Shown piece after piece: positions 1 through 9,598 of a DNA stretch of 64,000 nt. The translations under genes were made by a program, and so were the position numbers. Under the pieces are notes generated by a model. The model did not search any database. It was not told the origin of the DNA and saw only the letters and a program-made list of their open reading frames with translations. The stretch's first letter is position 1; each line of letters begins with the position of its first letter. Source of the DNA: Candidatus Liberibacter solanacearum CLso-ZC1 (GTDB lineage Bacteria > Pseudomonadota > Alphaproteobacteria > Rhizobiales > Rhizobiaceae); the NCBI RefSeq assembly GCF_000183665.1, contig NC_014774.1, forward strand, positions 939,301-1,003,300, read 5' to 3'.

Positions 1-177
1 AGATGTTCTTTCTTCCCGTTGAAAATTATCTTCAGGGGGATTTTCTTGACATGTTTGAACTTGAGTTTCTACATTATTAGAAACACCAAATTCTTGATCA
101 TTGTTTTCAAGTATCCTCCGAATAGAATTCACAATTTCTTCCATAGAAGGTTCAGATACAGTATTAGATTGGGCCAT
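1..177 (-). CDS. DUF2497/PopZ-like polar organizing protein, N-terminal part (runs off the window)
   Basis: The minus strand encodes MAQSNTVSEPSMEEIVNSIR and onward for 59 codons to the window edge. The EPSMEEIVNSIRRIL block is the conserved N-terminal helix of the DUF2497/PopZ family, which in Caulobacter binds client proteins at the cell pole. A strong ribosome binding site (GGGGAGGGG) lies just before the ATG at 177. An acidic, Pro/Gln-rich linker follows, as expected for PopZ. The C-terminal oligomerization domain is outside the window. Family assignment rests on the N-terminal motif only. Confidence 0.8.
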   Translation of the reverse strand, partial: MAQSNTVSEPSMEEIVNSIRRILENNDQEFGVSNNVETQVQTCQENPPEDNFQREERTS

Positions 178-805
178 TTTACCCCTCCCCTTTTAAAAAT
201 ATTTATAGAAACCAGTTAATTAAATTCTTGGGCACCAAAATCCTTTTTGGGGAATCTCAGATAGTGCTATAATGACTAATGTCCAGATTATCTTTGGAAC
301 TTAACTACCAGCTACATTAACCTTAAAAAAAATAATTCATTTTCATCCGCCAACTCATTTGTGCGCAAATATCACAATATTATGCAATATTTACCCGCTC
401 TGGAAACATTGAGAATCAAAAAACCACCCCAACTAACAACTTACTTATATAAAAAACATTTTTAAAAATAAACACAAATATTCAATTTTATTAATAAAAA
501 ATTAACACTTCACATTTTTTTGTATATGGTGACGCTATTGAAAAAATTTAATAATGATGCAAGGCTACTTGATAGTATCTTACTGATTGGAAGTTATTAC
601 CGAATGCTTACGTTATCCTCTTCTACATTATCACTCTATAACTTTCATTATAATCAAATTTGCTTTTTGGATTCTTAATATTGTACGTTAAATAAGTTTT
701 TTTCTTGCGAGAGAAAATATTTACTGTTACTGTGAACAGAAGGATACCCATACCCAAAAAGATCAATTGTAGACTATCACTTTTTTATTGCTGTTTTATA
801 TCTTA
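178..805. other. AT-rich intergenic region without a recognised gene
   Basis: Between the PopZ-like gene and tRNA-Cys. Only short shadow frames are present. It must carry the promoter for the minus-strand PopZ-like gene and probably that of the tRNA, but I could not pick convincing -35/-10 boxes. Confidence 0.5.
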
Positions 806-879
806 GGCCTCGTGGCGGAATGGTTACGCAGAGGACTGCAAATCCTTCAACCCCAGTTCGATTCTGGGCGAGGCCTCCA
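806..879 (+). tRNA. tRNA-Cys (GCA)
   Basis: Cloverleaf: the acceptor arm GGCCTCG (806-812) pairs with CGAGGCC (869-875). The anticodon loop CTGCAAA gives anticodon GCA. The T-arm has GTTCGAT. The 3' CCA (877-879) is encoded in the genome. Confidence 0.95.
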
Positions 880-1256
880 TTAGAAAAAAACGTTCATATA
901 CCCTCAAAGATCGGCTTTACTGTTTATAAATGCAAATATAGCCTACTAATAAACCAACAGTAATTAATCATAAGTATATGATTAAAAATTATTTTTTATT
1001 TATCATTCATTAAAAACTGATCGAAAAGTAGCGTAACATACCTTGTCTACGTCTTCCAATTTAATATTTTCTTTGGTAGTATGCGTAACATAAAAAAGAT
1101 GAAAACATATTATTTGTTGGCTAACATAAAAATATTATTTTGGATTGCGATATAACAAATCTACGAAACTAAATATTATTTATTATAGCGTATATTTAAT
1201 CACATTACGACAATATCTCTCTTCATATTTTTTTGTCCCAAAAGATCCTTTTATTT
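880..1256. other. AT-rich spacer before the efflux gene
   Basis: No supported gene. It presumably holds the promoter of the outer-membrane efflux gene downstream. No clear promoter or dyad was seen. Confidence 0.4.
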
Positions 1257-2615
1257 ATGAATATTCTGAAAATAAATTTCTCTATCCTCGTCGTTCTTTT
1301 AGCAGGATGCGCTGTTGGTCCTGAATATACCAAACCTCAAATGCCACGATTACCCACACAATTTTCTATAGGAAAATCAAATAGCCCTATCAATGTAGAT
1401 ACGCTCAAATGGTGGGAATCCTTCAATGACACTTGTCTCAATAAGCTTGTGAACATTGCCTTACAACAAAATCTCACGATACTCAAAGCAACAGAACGCA
1501 TCAATTCAGCCAAAGAAAATATCTTGGCTGTTAAAGCCGATCTTTTCCCCTCTTTGCAAACTTCAGTATCCTATCAAATTATGCCTAAATCGGATACTAA
1601 TTCCACAGGAAGGGTACATTCGGATTGGAAAATTGACTTATTCGGACAAAAACGTCGTATGGAAAGTGCTCTAGCAAATTTTGACAGCGTGTACGCCCAA
1701 TCGGAAATAGCAAAACTTACCATTATTGCCAAGTTAATATCTACATACATAGATGCACGTCACTTTCAAGAAAGAATATCTATCGCCCATAAAATATTAG
1801 ATTTATACAAACGCAATTTAAAATTAACTCGTCTCAAACTATTTGAAGGAGCTATATCAAAATTACCCCTTATAAAACTAGAAGCAGAACTCAAATCAAT
1901 CGAATCCGAAATACCGAATCTTGAAAAAGGATTTCGTGTTAATGTCCATAATATTTCAACGTTACTTGGTCATTCAGCTACTGACTTTTTAGCTTATATA
2001 CAAAAGCAAAAAAAACCTTTTCAACCAAATTTATATATGAAAATCAATATTGGAATTCCAGCAGACCTGATTCGAAATAGACCAGATATTCGTTATAGAG
2101 AAAAAAATATTGCTGATTCTATCGCTAAAATAGGCATAGCAAAAGCCGATCTCTATCCTGCAATTTCACTAAATGGCTTCATCTCTCTTACACACGATAA
2201 TATCTCACCTGGATACCATAGTGGTTGGTCTTTTGGTCCAAAACTATACGTACCAATTTTTGATGGACAAAAAATAAGATCTAATATCCGTAGAGCAGAA
2301 TCCTTTGCTCATGAACAATATATAGCATGGCAAGAAACAGTTTTAAATGCCGTTAAAGAAGTGGAAGACGCACTAATATCTATTAATCAAGATAAAAAAG
2401 TTGTTACAGCACTACAAAATACAGTGGAATTATATAAACAAGCGATGTCACTATCAACGATCAGTTACCGTCAAGGAAAATATTCTTTAATTGATTTATT
2501 GGATATAGAAAAAACAACTGCTAAAGCAGAGGTTGATCTATCTATAGCCAAACGACAATTGGCAAAAAGCTATGTAGATCTTTATGTCGCAATTGGAAGC
2601 GGTTATAATCCGTAG
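1257..2615 (+). CDS. Outer-membrane efflux lipoprotein, TolC/NodT family
   Basis: This is an outer-membrane factor of tripartite efflux pumps. It forms the trimeric exit duct for an inner-membrane pump plus adaptor. The protein begins with a lipoprotein signal (MNILKINFSILVVLLAGC). The mature N-terminus CAVGPEYTKP is the signature of the NodT/OprM/CusC branch. Two repeated OEP domains follow, with internal similarity around RPDIRYREKNIADS. I chose the ATG at 1257 over a TTG at 1233 because it gives a clean signal peptide. No pump or adaptor gene is adjacent, so the substrate is unknown and the partner must be encoded elsewhere. The length of about 452 aa is normal. Confidence 0.88.
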   Translation: MNILKINFSILVVLLAGCAVGPEYTKPQMPRLPTQFSIGKSNSPINVDTLKWWESFNDTCLNKLVNIALQQNLTILKATERINSAKENILAVKADLFPSLQTSVSYQIMPKSDTNSTGRVHSDWKIDLFGQKRRMESALANFDSVYAQSEIAKLTIIAKLISTYIDARHFQERISIAHKILDLYKRNLKLTRLKLFEGAISKLPLIKLEAELKSIESEIPNLEKGFRVNVHNISTLLGHSATDFLAYIQKQKKPFQPNLYMKINIGIPADLIRNRPDIRYREKNIADSIAKIGIAKADLYPAISLNGFISLTHDNISPGYHSGWSFGPKLYVPIFDGQKIRSNIRRAESFAHEQYIAWQETVLNAVKEVEDALISINQDKKVVTALQNTVELYKQAMSLSTISYRQGKYSLIDLLDIEKTTAKAEVDLSIAKRQLAKSYVDLYVAIGSGYNP

Positions 2616-2992
2616 TTGACTCATTAAATGAACAAAAGAAAATCAATTGTTTCCAAAAATATTTTATATTTTTATTTAATGAAAATACAATACCACTTTA
2701 AAAATATCTACTTTTTAAATATCAAATATATACATAAAAGATTAAATAACGTACAATATACTATACTGTCTAGATATAGATTTATAGACAATATCTCCTT
2801 TTTAAAGTTGTTTTAAAATACACATGCTCAGTACGTTATTTTTAGTGTATTGTCAAAAAAATATTTTAGGATGATTAGCCTGTAATGAAAAAATAGTTCT
2901 TGTCATACTATTTCGAGTATTATTGTTGTTCAAGTTCCACTTCCAATACCATAAAACAAAGAAATATATTTTTAAATAAATACGAGGGAAAA
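2616..2992. other. AT-rich spacer before hisS
   Basis: Contains only a Lys/Ile/Tyr-rich shadow frame (2628-2816) with no family resemblance. The frame of hisS is open upstream to 2900 but has no ribosome binding site there. Confidence 0.4.
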
Positions 2993-4480
2993 ATGGGGAA
3001 AAAAACAAAAATAAGGGCAGAATTACCTCGTGGATTCGCTGATTGTCCAACAGAAGAAATTCGTATACGCAATAAAATTCTTGATGCCATTCGTGATATA
3101 TATGAACGCTATGGCTTTGATCCGATAGAAACACCTTTATTAGAATATTCTGATGCCCTAGGAAAATTTCTTCCCGATGAAGACAGGCCCAATCAAGGTG
3201 TTTTTTCTCTTCAAGATGATGATTCTCAATGGATTAGCTTGCGCTATGATCTTACTGCCCCCTTAGCACGTCATGTCGCAGAACATTGCGATACAATAGT
3301 TTTCCCATATCGTACATATCGCATTGGTCCAGTTTTCCGTAATGAAAAACACGGGCCTGGAAGATTTAGACAATTCATACAATGTGATGTAGATAATGTC
3401 GGCTCTTCAAAAGAAACAGCCGATGCTGAAATGTGTATGATGATGGCAGATACCCTAGAATATGCAGGGATAAAACGCAATGACTATCAAGTGGGAATCA
3501 ATAATCGTAAAATACTTGATGGAATATTGGAAAAAATTGGGCTAAATGGCGATGATAAACTCAACGAAAGATTAATTGTCCTACGCGCAATCGATAAACT
3601 CGATAAATTTGGAATGGAGGGAGTCAAATTATTACTTGGAGAAGGACGAACAGATGATTCAGGAGACTTTACAAAAGGAGCCAATCTTACGCCTGAAAAA
3701 ATCGATACGGTAATGTCTTTTCTTTCCATTGATTGTGAAAAATCAATGAATGAATTGTACGAACTCGTTAAAGGCTCTACTTCTGGCGAAACAGGCTTTC
3801 GTGAACTCATTGCAATTAGTGAACTTGTTTCAAAATCCGGCTACGATTCGAATCGTATTAAGATATCTTCTACTATTGTTAGAGGTCTTGAATATTATAC
3901 AGGATGTGTCTACGAAGCTATTTTACGTTTTCCCGTAAAAAACAAAAAGAAACAAACCGTAATCTTTGGATCTGTTGGAGGTGGAGGTCGCTACGATGGA
4001 CTTGTATCACGTTTCAAAGGACAAAACATACCCGCAACTGGTTTTTCTATCGGAATATCACGCCTGATCGTAGCTTTAAAAAGCCTTGAAGATTCGGCAA
4101 AAAATATAGAAAAAGGTCCCGTACTCGTAACCGTCATGGATCATGACATAGATAGTCTTAACAGGTATCAAATGTATACCCAAATGTTACGTGCAGAGGG
4201 TATACGCACGGAAATGTTTCAAGGATCTTCTAAAAATTTTGGAAATCAATTAAAATATGCCGATCGACGCAATTGTCCTCTTGCTATCATTCAAGGAGAA
4301 GGAGAACGATCAAAAGGAATGCTACAAATCAAAGATTTATTCAAAGGAAAAAAACTTTCCCATGAAATAAAAAACAACGAAACTTGGCGTGAAGCACGCG
4401 TAGGACAGACTATGATTCCTATTTCTGAACTAGTAGCTACCGTTAAAAAAATGTTACAAGAAAACATGGAAGAAGTGTAA
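2993..4480 (+). CDS. hisS: Histidyl-tRNA synthetase
   Basis: Class II synthetase charging tRNA-His in the cytoplasm. Visible motifs in order are [10 protein letters not shown] at the N-terminus, motif 2 [16 protein letters not shown], the histidine-A motif [12 protein letters not shown], the Gly-rich [13 protein letters not shown], and motif 3 [10 protein letters not shown]. The C-terminal anticodon-binding domain begins near VLVTVMDHD. Length is 495 aa, typical of the alphaproteobacterial form. The start is the ATG at 2993, preceded by GAGGG. An upstream in-frame codon at 2900 would add a Tyr/Ser/Cys-rich tail unlike the family. It stands alone; the usual rhizobial hisZ/hisG neighbours are absent. 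Confidence 0.95.
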   Translation: MGKKTKIRAELPRGFADCPTEEIRIRNKILDAIRDIYERYGFDPIETPLLEYSDALGKFLPDEDRPNQGVFSLQDDDSQWISLRYDLTAPLARHVAEHCDTIVFPYRTYRIGPVFRNEKHGPGRFRQFIQCDVDNVGSSKETADAEMCMMMADTLEYAGIKRNDYQVGINNRKILDGILEKIGLNGDDKLNERLIVLRAIDKLDKFGMEGVKLLLGEGRTDDSGDFTKGANLTPEKIDTVMSFLSIDCEKSMNELYELVKGSTSGETGFRELIAISELVSKSGYDSNRIKISSTIVRGLEYYTGCVYEAILRFPVKNKKKQTVIFGSVGGGGRYDGLVSRFKGQNIPATGFSIGISRLIVALKSLEDSAKNIEKGPVLVTVMDHDIDSLNRYQMYTQMLRAEGIRTEMFQGSSKNFGNQLKYADRRNCPLAIIQGEGERSKGMLQIKDLFKGKKLSHEIKNNETWREARVGQTMIPISELVATVKKMLQENMEEV

Positions 4481-4930
4481 AAAAGATGGAGTAATATAAA
4501 AAATCGTATAATCAATCATTATAATTTCCGAATCTTAAATCAAAAGAAAAATGATTCACTGATATTTTATCTATATCAATCAATCAAATTAAATAAAAAC
4601 ATACATAATTGATCACAAATGTGACTTCATTGCCTGTTATGTTCTAAAATTTATCTTCCTTCTCTTCTGCATCATTTTATCCATTATCCCAGAATCCCAA
4701 GATGGAAGAGATAATTTCTCGGATTAAAGGATTTAAGGCTATTAAGAAATCGATATGAAGAATTGCCTCTGGCATATGCCATAAAACTACTAAAGGACCG
4801 AACAACAATCTAAATAAATGTTGATAACAAAAAAACTAAAGGGTTTAAATTATACTTTTAATCAATATCTCTTTCGAGCCGTACTCGTTCTTTTTCAAGG
4901 ATCTTTTATATTTCAAATATTGTTCACAAT
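4481..4930. other. Spacer between convergent hisS and murA
   Basis: No supported gene. It separates the 3' ends of two convergent genes. No GC-rich hairpin with a T-run was found. Confidence 0.4.
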
Positions 4931-6217
4931 CTATCCACTAACACGCTCTATCAAAGCTCCACACCTTCTCAATTTTTTTTCTAGAGATTCAAATCCTCGA
5001 TCAAGATGGTAAACACGAGAAATTTCTGTTTCTCCTTGAGAAGCCAATGCTGCTATCACTAACGAAACCGAAGCGCGTAAATCTGTTGCCATGACAGGAG
5101 CTCCTCGCAATACATCAACCCCCTCAACTCTTGCTGTCTGTCCAGAAAGAAAAATCTTAGCACCAAGTCGGGCTAATTCTTGTACATGCATAAAACGATT
5201 TTCAAAAATAGTTTCAGTAATATGAGAAACTCCCCCTGCACAACACATCATAGCCATAAATTGCGCCTGTAAATCAGTCGGGAAACCAGGAAACGGAGCT
5301 GTTGTAATATCAACAGGCCTCAACTTTTCTCCATCCCAACGTACACAAATACCCTCATCGACAATACTGATATCCACACCAGTCTGACGCATTACCTTAA
5401 AGACTGTCTCTAAAAGAAAAGAATCTGTCATTTTTAATATGACATCCCCTCCTGTCATTGCCACAGCCATTGCATAAGTACCTGCTTCAATTCGATCGGG
5501 AAGAATCCTATGACGCGCTCCCGATAAACTAGTCACACCTTCTATGGTAATGGTAGAAGATCCCATCCCAGAAATTTTTGCTCCCATCGAATTAAGACAA
5601 TGAGCAAGGTCAACGACTTCTGGTTCACGTGCTGCATTATTGATAGATGTATCTCCATGCGACAAACTGGCTACCATCATCATTACCTGAGTTGCACCCA
5701 CAGAAACTTTAGGAAACGTATAGTCTGTTCCTATCAATCCCTTATTAGAAACACGAGCATCTACATAACCACCATCAAGCTCTATTGTTACCCCTAAAGC
5801 TTTTAACGAATCTACGAACAAATCAACGGGACGTATCCCAATTGCACAACCACCTGGCAAGGATATGCGCGCATATCCTTCTCGTGCTAGCAAAGGTCCA
5901 ATGATCCAAAAACTTGCTCGCATTTTAGAAATAAGGTCATAAGATCCGGTAAGATCAACTATATTACGACATCTAAAATGCATTGTTGAAGAATAATCCT
6001 GATCCTGATCCTGACCATCAACTGATATCTCAACTCCATGCGATCTTAAAATGCGCATAAGAAGCTTTACATCCGCCAAATTAGGAATATTTTCCAATGT
6101 TAACTTTTCACTTGTTAACAACGACGCTATCATTACTGGTAAAGACGCGTTTTTTGCGCCTGAAATTGGAATAATACCCTTAAGTTCATTTCCCCCAATA
6201 ATCTTTATACGATCCAT
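4931..6217 (-). CDS. murA: UDP-N-acetylglucosamine 1-carboxyvinyltransferase
   Basis: First committed step of peptidoglycan synthesis: it transfers enolpyruvate from PEP to UDP-GlcNAc. The EPSP-synthase-like fold is evident, with GGNELKGIIPISGAKNA at the N-terminus. The active-site cysteine sits in LPGGCAIGIRPVDLF at about residue 124, so the enzyme should be fosfomycin-sensitive in principle. C-terminal RVYHLDRGFE is conserved. The start is the ATG at 6217 with TGGAG four bases upstream. A GTG at 6226 is also in frame but overlaps that site. About 428 aa, normal. An acidic DQDQDQD insertion near residue 70 is unusual. Confidence 0.95.
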   Translation of the reverse strand: MDRIKIIGGNELKGIIPISGAKNASLPVMIASLLTSEKLTLENIPNLADVKLLMRILRSHGVEISVDGQDQDQDYSSTMHFRCRNIVDLTGSYDLISKMRASFWIIGPLLAREGYARISLPGGCAIGIRPVDLFVDSLKALGVTIELDGGYVDARVSNKGLIGTDYTFPKVSVGATQVMMMVASLSHGDTSINNAAREPEVVDLAHCLNSMGAKISGMGSSTITIEGVTSLSGARHRILPDRIEAGTYAMAVAMTGGDVILKMTDSFLLETVFKVMRQTGVDISIVDEGICVRWDGEKLRPVDITTAPFPGFPTDLQAQFMAMMCCAGGVSHITETIFENRFMHVQELARLGAKIFLSGQTARVEGVDVLRGAPVMATDLRASVSLVIAALASQGETEISRVYHLDRGFESLEKKLRRCGALIERVSG

Positions 6218-6357
6218 TTGCTCCACGGTTATTAAAACCCAAACCTTTCTCTAAAATTTTAGCTACCCTTTCAAAAGAAAACGGTACCTTATTCAAAAAC
6301 AATTTTATAGCATAGACAAGATATAAATACATCCCATCTTATCATTTTTTAGACTTC

Positions 6358-6510
6358 TTAATCTTTAAGACGCGCCTGATCTTTACGACGACGAAGATTC
6401 TTTCGTAACATATATGCTAATCGTATTTTGCGCTCTTCTTGAACATCAACTTTTTTTCTTTTAGCAGAATCATTATCATTACCATCTTGATTATTATTAT
6501 TATTGCTCAT
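6358..6510 (-). CDS. Small basic conserved protein, 50 aa
   Basis: ATG at 6510 opens a 50-codon frame: an Asn/Asp-rich head (MSNNNNNQDGNDND), a Lys/Arg linker, then IRLAYMLRKNLRRRKDQARL. The C-terminal ALRxNLxRRKxQAR-type motif matches a tiny protein found near murA in many alphaproteobacteria. I know no established function. Highly charged, no signal peptide, cytoplasmic. Transcribed in the same direction as murA, about 140 bases upstream of it, so it may be cotranscribed. The poly-Asn stretch comes from a GTTATT-like microsatellite (five AAT codons) that could vary in number. Confidence 0.72.
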   Translation of the reverse strand: MSNNNNNQDGNDNDSAKRKKVDVQEERKIRLAYMLRKNLRRRKDQARLKD

Positions 6511-6659
6511 TTAAAAATACCTTTCAAAAAAACAACAGAACTTTATACAAAAATTATTAAACATTTTATCCAAAAGAATTTTTTCATTTTAACCTATAAT
6601 AAACTATAGTAATAGCATTATAACTGATATAAATTCAGATATTAGCACATATTAGAATT

Positions 6660-6734
<75 letters not shown>

Positions 6735-6877
6735 TAATTTTTTCTCCCGTTTTTAAAAGATAAAATAACAATCCTAGATGGAAATATATCACAATTAAAA
6801 TAAAGAAATGCCAATCTCTTGAAGAATGTATTCCTTTATTCGTAAGAACATATTAAACATTCAACACAATATTCTTA

Positions 6878-9391
6878 TTATCTAGTAGTATTTTTGAAAC
6901 GCCAGTCACCAATAAAGAGCAATATTGGTGCAGCAATAAAAACAGATGAAGAAGCTGCTATAAAAATACCGAATGCCATCGGAATTGCAAAGCTTGATAC
7001 AACACTACCACCCCAAATAGCCATAGGTAATACAGAAAGAAAAGCGGACATAGAAGTATAAACACTACGACCTAAAGTTTCATTGATAGACTTATCTATT
7101 AAATTTCGGAAAGAGAGAGCTGAAGAAAGCCGCATATTTTTACGCATACAATCGTATACTACAATCTTATCATTAACCGAATAACCAATTAGTGTCAAAA
7201 TCGCCGCAACAGCTGTTAGATTAAATTCAAGATCAAACAATGAAAACAATCCCAATGTTTTAGTTATATCTAATACAAGAGTTGTAATTGCACCTACAGC
7301 AAAGTGCCATTCAAAACGAATCCAAATATAAATAAACATTGCAAGTGCAGATAAAACAACTCCCAAGACTCCTTTTCTTATTAATTCTCTTGAAATTTTC
7401 GGACCGACTATCTCTGTATGTGGTATCTTAGCAAAAGGAATTATTTCCGTTATTTTTTTCTTAACCTCCTCTAAAACACGAGCCTGAGCAGGACTACCGC
7501 CAGGCTGATACTTTAACCGCACAAGAAAATTCTTATCTCCATCAAAACTTTGAAAGGATATATCGCCTATTTGCAATGATTCCAAATTAGAACGCACAAT
7601 AGATAAATCTACGGGCTTATCGGCATAAACACCTATTTGGATTCCCCCATCAAAATCAATTCCATAATTTAATCCATGCGTAAACAATAAAGAAATAGAA
7701 GCAATGGAAAGAATGATAGAAGTACCTATACCCACAAAACGGGCTTTCATAAACCGTATAGTAGTATGGTCAGGAATCAAAGAAAATCCCAATAACGATC
7801 TAATATTTATAGATTTAATTTTTTTGTATCTTACAATAAAAATCATCATAGCCCGAACAATAGAAATTGCTGTAAACATTGAAACTACGATTGACAAGCC
7901 CATCGTCACTGCAAAACCACGAACTGGTCCACTTCCACAAAAAAACAAAATAACAGTCGATATCAGTGCCGTAAGATTAGAATCTACTATAGTAGAGTAA
8001 GCACGAGAAAAACCCATATCTAAACTATAAAAAACGCTCTTATTTTTGCGACTTTCCTCCCGTATACGTTCATTTACTAATATATTAGAATCAACTGCCA
8101 ACCCTATACCCAGAACAATTCCAGCAATTCCTGGAAGAGTTAAAGTAGCACCTAAAAGGCTCAAAAGAGCAAGAGTAAGAATAATATTTAAAAGGATAGA
8201 AAAATTAGCAAGAAGACCCCATCGTCCATATAGAACAATCATAAAAAGAATAATAAGAACTAATCCCGCTAAAATAGCATATGTCCCTTTATAAATAGAA
8301 TCACCGCCAAGATCTGCTCCAACACTTCGCTCTTCCACAATATTTAATTTTACAGGTAAAGCACCAGCACGCAACATTACTGCTAAAACTCCAGCTGTTT
8401 CGATCGTAAAATTACCAGATATTTGTGCTTTACCATTTGGAATGGCTTGATTAATAACCGGAGCAGTTAAAACTTTTCCATCAAGCACTACGGCTAAAGA
8501 TCTTCCTATATTATTACGTGTAACTTCAAAAAAAAGACGAGCCCCTATATCATCAAAACTAATATCAACTACAGATTGATTTGTTTTGGGGTCAAACCTA
8601 GCAACAGCACCATTCAAATGTGTTCCAGAAATTTGAATCTTATCTTCCACAAGATATTGATTTCCATTATTATCCCTTAAAAAACTCGCACCAAGCGAAA
8701 ACCCTTTATTACGATTATTTGACAAAACGTTATGAAAACTCATTTTAGCCGTTGTGCCTAATAATTGACGCAAGCGTGATGGATTTTGCTCTCCTGGAAG
8801 TTGAATAAGTATTCGATTCGATCCCAAACGCTGTATCGTTGGCTCACTGATACCCATTTGGTCAATCCGTTGACGCACAATTTCCATACTTTGTTCAATT
8901 GCACGAGCAATTGCCTGATCAATTTTATATGGAATCAATACAATTGATATGTCTTGGTCGCTATTTTGCGTAATCAAAAAATTATTTTTTTGATCTAAAT
9001 TTAATTTAAAAGCAATCCCTCGAAAAAAAAATCTAACTTTATCGACGATATTTCCTTTGGATATAGAATCGGAAAAAGAAATAGAAATTTTATTTTTCAT
9101 CTGACGCAATGAAAGAATATTTACGCCCTCTTTCTTTAAAAAAGATTGTAAATCATGCAAATGCATTTGCAATAATCCACCAATAAAATCTTCTTCATCT
9201 GCCTCAAGAACTAAATGAGAACCTCCTCGTAAATCCAGCCCTAAAGCAATACGATTTTTGGGTACAAAAGAAGGAAATGCATCTAAAGCAGATTGTGAAA
9301 GAAAATTAGGCAATGCAACAAGCATTCCTATACAACAAATCACTGCATATAAGCTTACAAGCCAAGGATTATTGCGCATTGACATTCCCAT
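6878..9391 (-). CDS. secDF: Protein translocase subunit SecDF (fused SecD-SecF)
   Basis: Proton-driven accessory of the Sec translocon in the inner membrane. It pulls secreted proteins out on the periplasmic side. SecD half: TM1 near residues 12-32, then LGLDLRGGSHLVLE, a large periplasmic domain and LGIGLAVDSNILVNERIREE. SecF half starts near residue 510, with LNYGIDFDGGIQIGV and IGYSVNDKIVVYDCMRKN. The 837-aa single-chain form is common in Rhizobiales. Twelve membrane segments are expected. No yajC is adjacent. Its retention fits an organism with many Sec-dependent lipoproteins. Confidence 0.95.
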   Translation of the reverse strand: MGMSMRNNPWLVSLYAVICCIGMLVALPNFLSQSALDAFPSFVPKNRIALGLDLRGGSHLVLEADEEDFIGGLLQMHLHDLQSFLKKEGVNILSLRQMKNKISISFSDSISKGNIVDKVRFFFRGIAFKLNLDQKNNFLITQNSDQDISIVLIPYKIDQAIARAIEQSMEIVRQRIDQMGISEPTIQRLGSNRILIQLPGEQNPSRLRQLLGTTAKMSFHNVLSNNRNKGFSLGASFLRDNNGNQYLVEDKIQISGTHLNGAVARFDPKTNQSVVDISFDDIGARLFFEVTRNNIGRSLAVVLDGKVLTAPVINQAIPNGKAQISGNFTIETAGVLAVMLRAGALPVKLNIVEERSVGADLGGDSIYKGTYAILAGLVLIILFMIVLYGRWGLLANFSILLNIILTLALLSLLGATLTLPGIAGIVLGIGLAVDSNILVNERIREESRKNKSVFYSLDMGFSRAYSTIVDSNLTALISTVILFFCGSGPVRGFAVTMGLSIVVSMFTAISIVRAMMIFIVRYKKIKSINIRSLLGFSLIPDHTTIRFMKARFVGIGTSIILSIASISLLFTHGLNYGIDFDGGIQIGVYADKPVDLSIVRSNLESLQIGDISFQSFDGDKNFLVRLKYQPGGSPAQARVLEEVKKKITEIIPFAKIPHTEIVGPKISRELIRKGVLGVVLSALAMFIYIWIRFEWHFAVGAITTLVLDITKTLGLFSLFDLEFNLTAVAAILTLIGYSVNDKIVVYDCMRKNMRLSSALSFRNLIDKSINETLGRSVYTSMSAFLSVLPMAIWGGSVVSSFAIPMAFGIFIAASSSVFIAAPILLFIGDWRFKNTTR

Positions 9392-9528
9392 TATGAAAAA
9401 TATTAAGTTTGTTATTCTTTTTTAGAAAAACCTTTCCATCACCATAAGATATAGCAATTTCTATATTTAATAACAATTCACATAATTTTTAATTATTGAA
9501 TAAAAAAAATATAATGCACAACTCATTC

Positions 9529-9573
9529 AATCAAAAAGAAAACAACGTCCCTTACTCAATAAAGATCGTTGTT
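9529..9573 (-). terminator. Probable Rho-independent terminator after the antiporter gene
   Basis: AACAACG (9541-9547) pairs with CGTTGTT (9567-9573) across a 19-base loop. On the minus strand the hairpin is followed by TTTTCTTTTT. It lies 26 bases past the antiporter stop codon and before secDF, which is in the same direction. The long loop makes it moderate. Confidence 0.5.
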
Positions 9574-9598
9574 ATAACAAAACACAATGTTTTACAGA

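Noticed and set aside
2628..2816. 62-codon frame after the efflux gene
   Set aside because: Lys/Ile/Tyr/Phe composition of random AT-rich DNA, no ribosome site, no family.
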